Source of the DNA: Deltaproteobacteria bacterium
Lineage (GTDB): Bacteria > Desulfobacterota > Desulfobaccia > Desulfobaccales > Desulfobaccaceae
NCBI GenBank assembly: GCA_016874895.1
Contig: VGSX01000182.1
Coordinates: forward strand, 1-7,246
DNA: 7,246 nt
Reading direction: 5' to 3'
Part shown: positions 7,216 to 7,246 of the stretch, in pieces
Numbering within the stretch: position 1 is the first letter of the stretch
How the letters are laid out: every line of letters starts with the position of its first letter
Notes under the pieces: generated by a model
What the model was told of the DNA's origin: nothing
What the model saw: the letters and a program-made list of their open reading frames with translations, nothing else
Database searches by the model: none
Translations under genes and position numbers: made by a program

Positions 7216-7246
7216 GTTTTTGAAATCATTTGCGCCAGAGGAGGGT

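Overview
The window holds a restriction-modification and phage-defence gene cluster, with every gene on the + strand. It begins inside the right end of an IS5-family insertion sequence. That element has cut the 5' part off a Type III-like DNA adenine methyltransferase gene (mod). Behind it come a DUF262/DUF1524 (GmrSD-like) nuclease gene, a 95-residue protein of unknown function, and a full-length Type III-like restriction helicase/nuclease gene (res). I see no rRNA, tRNA or CRISPR array, and no housekeeping gene that would fix the taxonomy.

Layout: 1 to about 126 is the IS tail, with the last 39 transposase codons and a probable terminal repeat. About 128-2314 is the rest of mod. It starts one residue past the expected catalytic DPPY-GI segment, so the DPPY box is not in this window. 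Positions 2304-4010 encode the DUF262-HNH protein and overlap mod by 11 nt. Positions 4039-4326 encode the small unknown protein, with a strong Shine-Dalgarno. Positions 4354-7170 encode Res, with a complete SF2 helicase motif set and a C-terminal PD-(D/E)xK nuclease motif. The last 76 bases hold only a weak terminator-like hairpin and a possible ribosome-binding site for a following gene.

Base composition is patchy. The mod backbone and most of res are about 60-70% GC in the blocks I counted. The putative target-recognition domain of mod is about 34% GC. The DUF262 gene and the small gene are mostly 35-50% GC. This fits a Type III-like mod/res pair that has had its recognition domain exchanged and has acquired a Type IV-like module between the two genes. 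The organism is probably a moderately GC-rich environmental bacterium; the sequence does not say more.

How the genes would work together: in Type III systems Mod supplies DNA recognition and Res supplies translocation and cleavage, and Res needs Mod. GmrSD-type proteins instead attack modified or otherwise unusual DNA. The arrangement therefore looks like a combined barrier against both unmodified and modified phage DNA. The IS insertion probably disables the Type III-like arm in this strain. The DUF262 gene, the small gene and res have intact reading frames, and their expression may now depend on the IS or on internal promoters.
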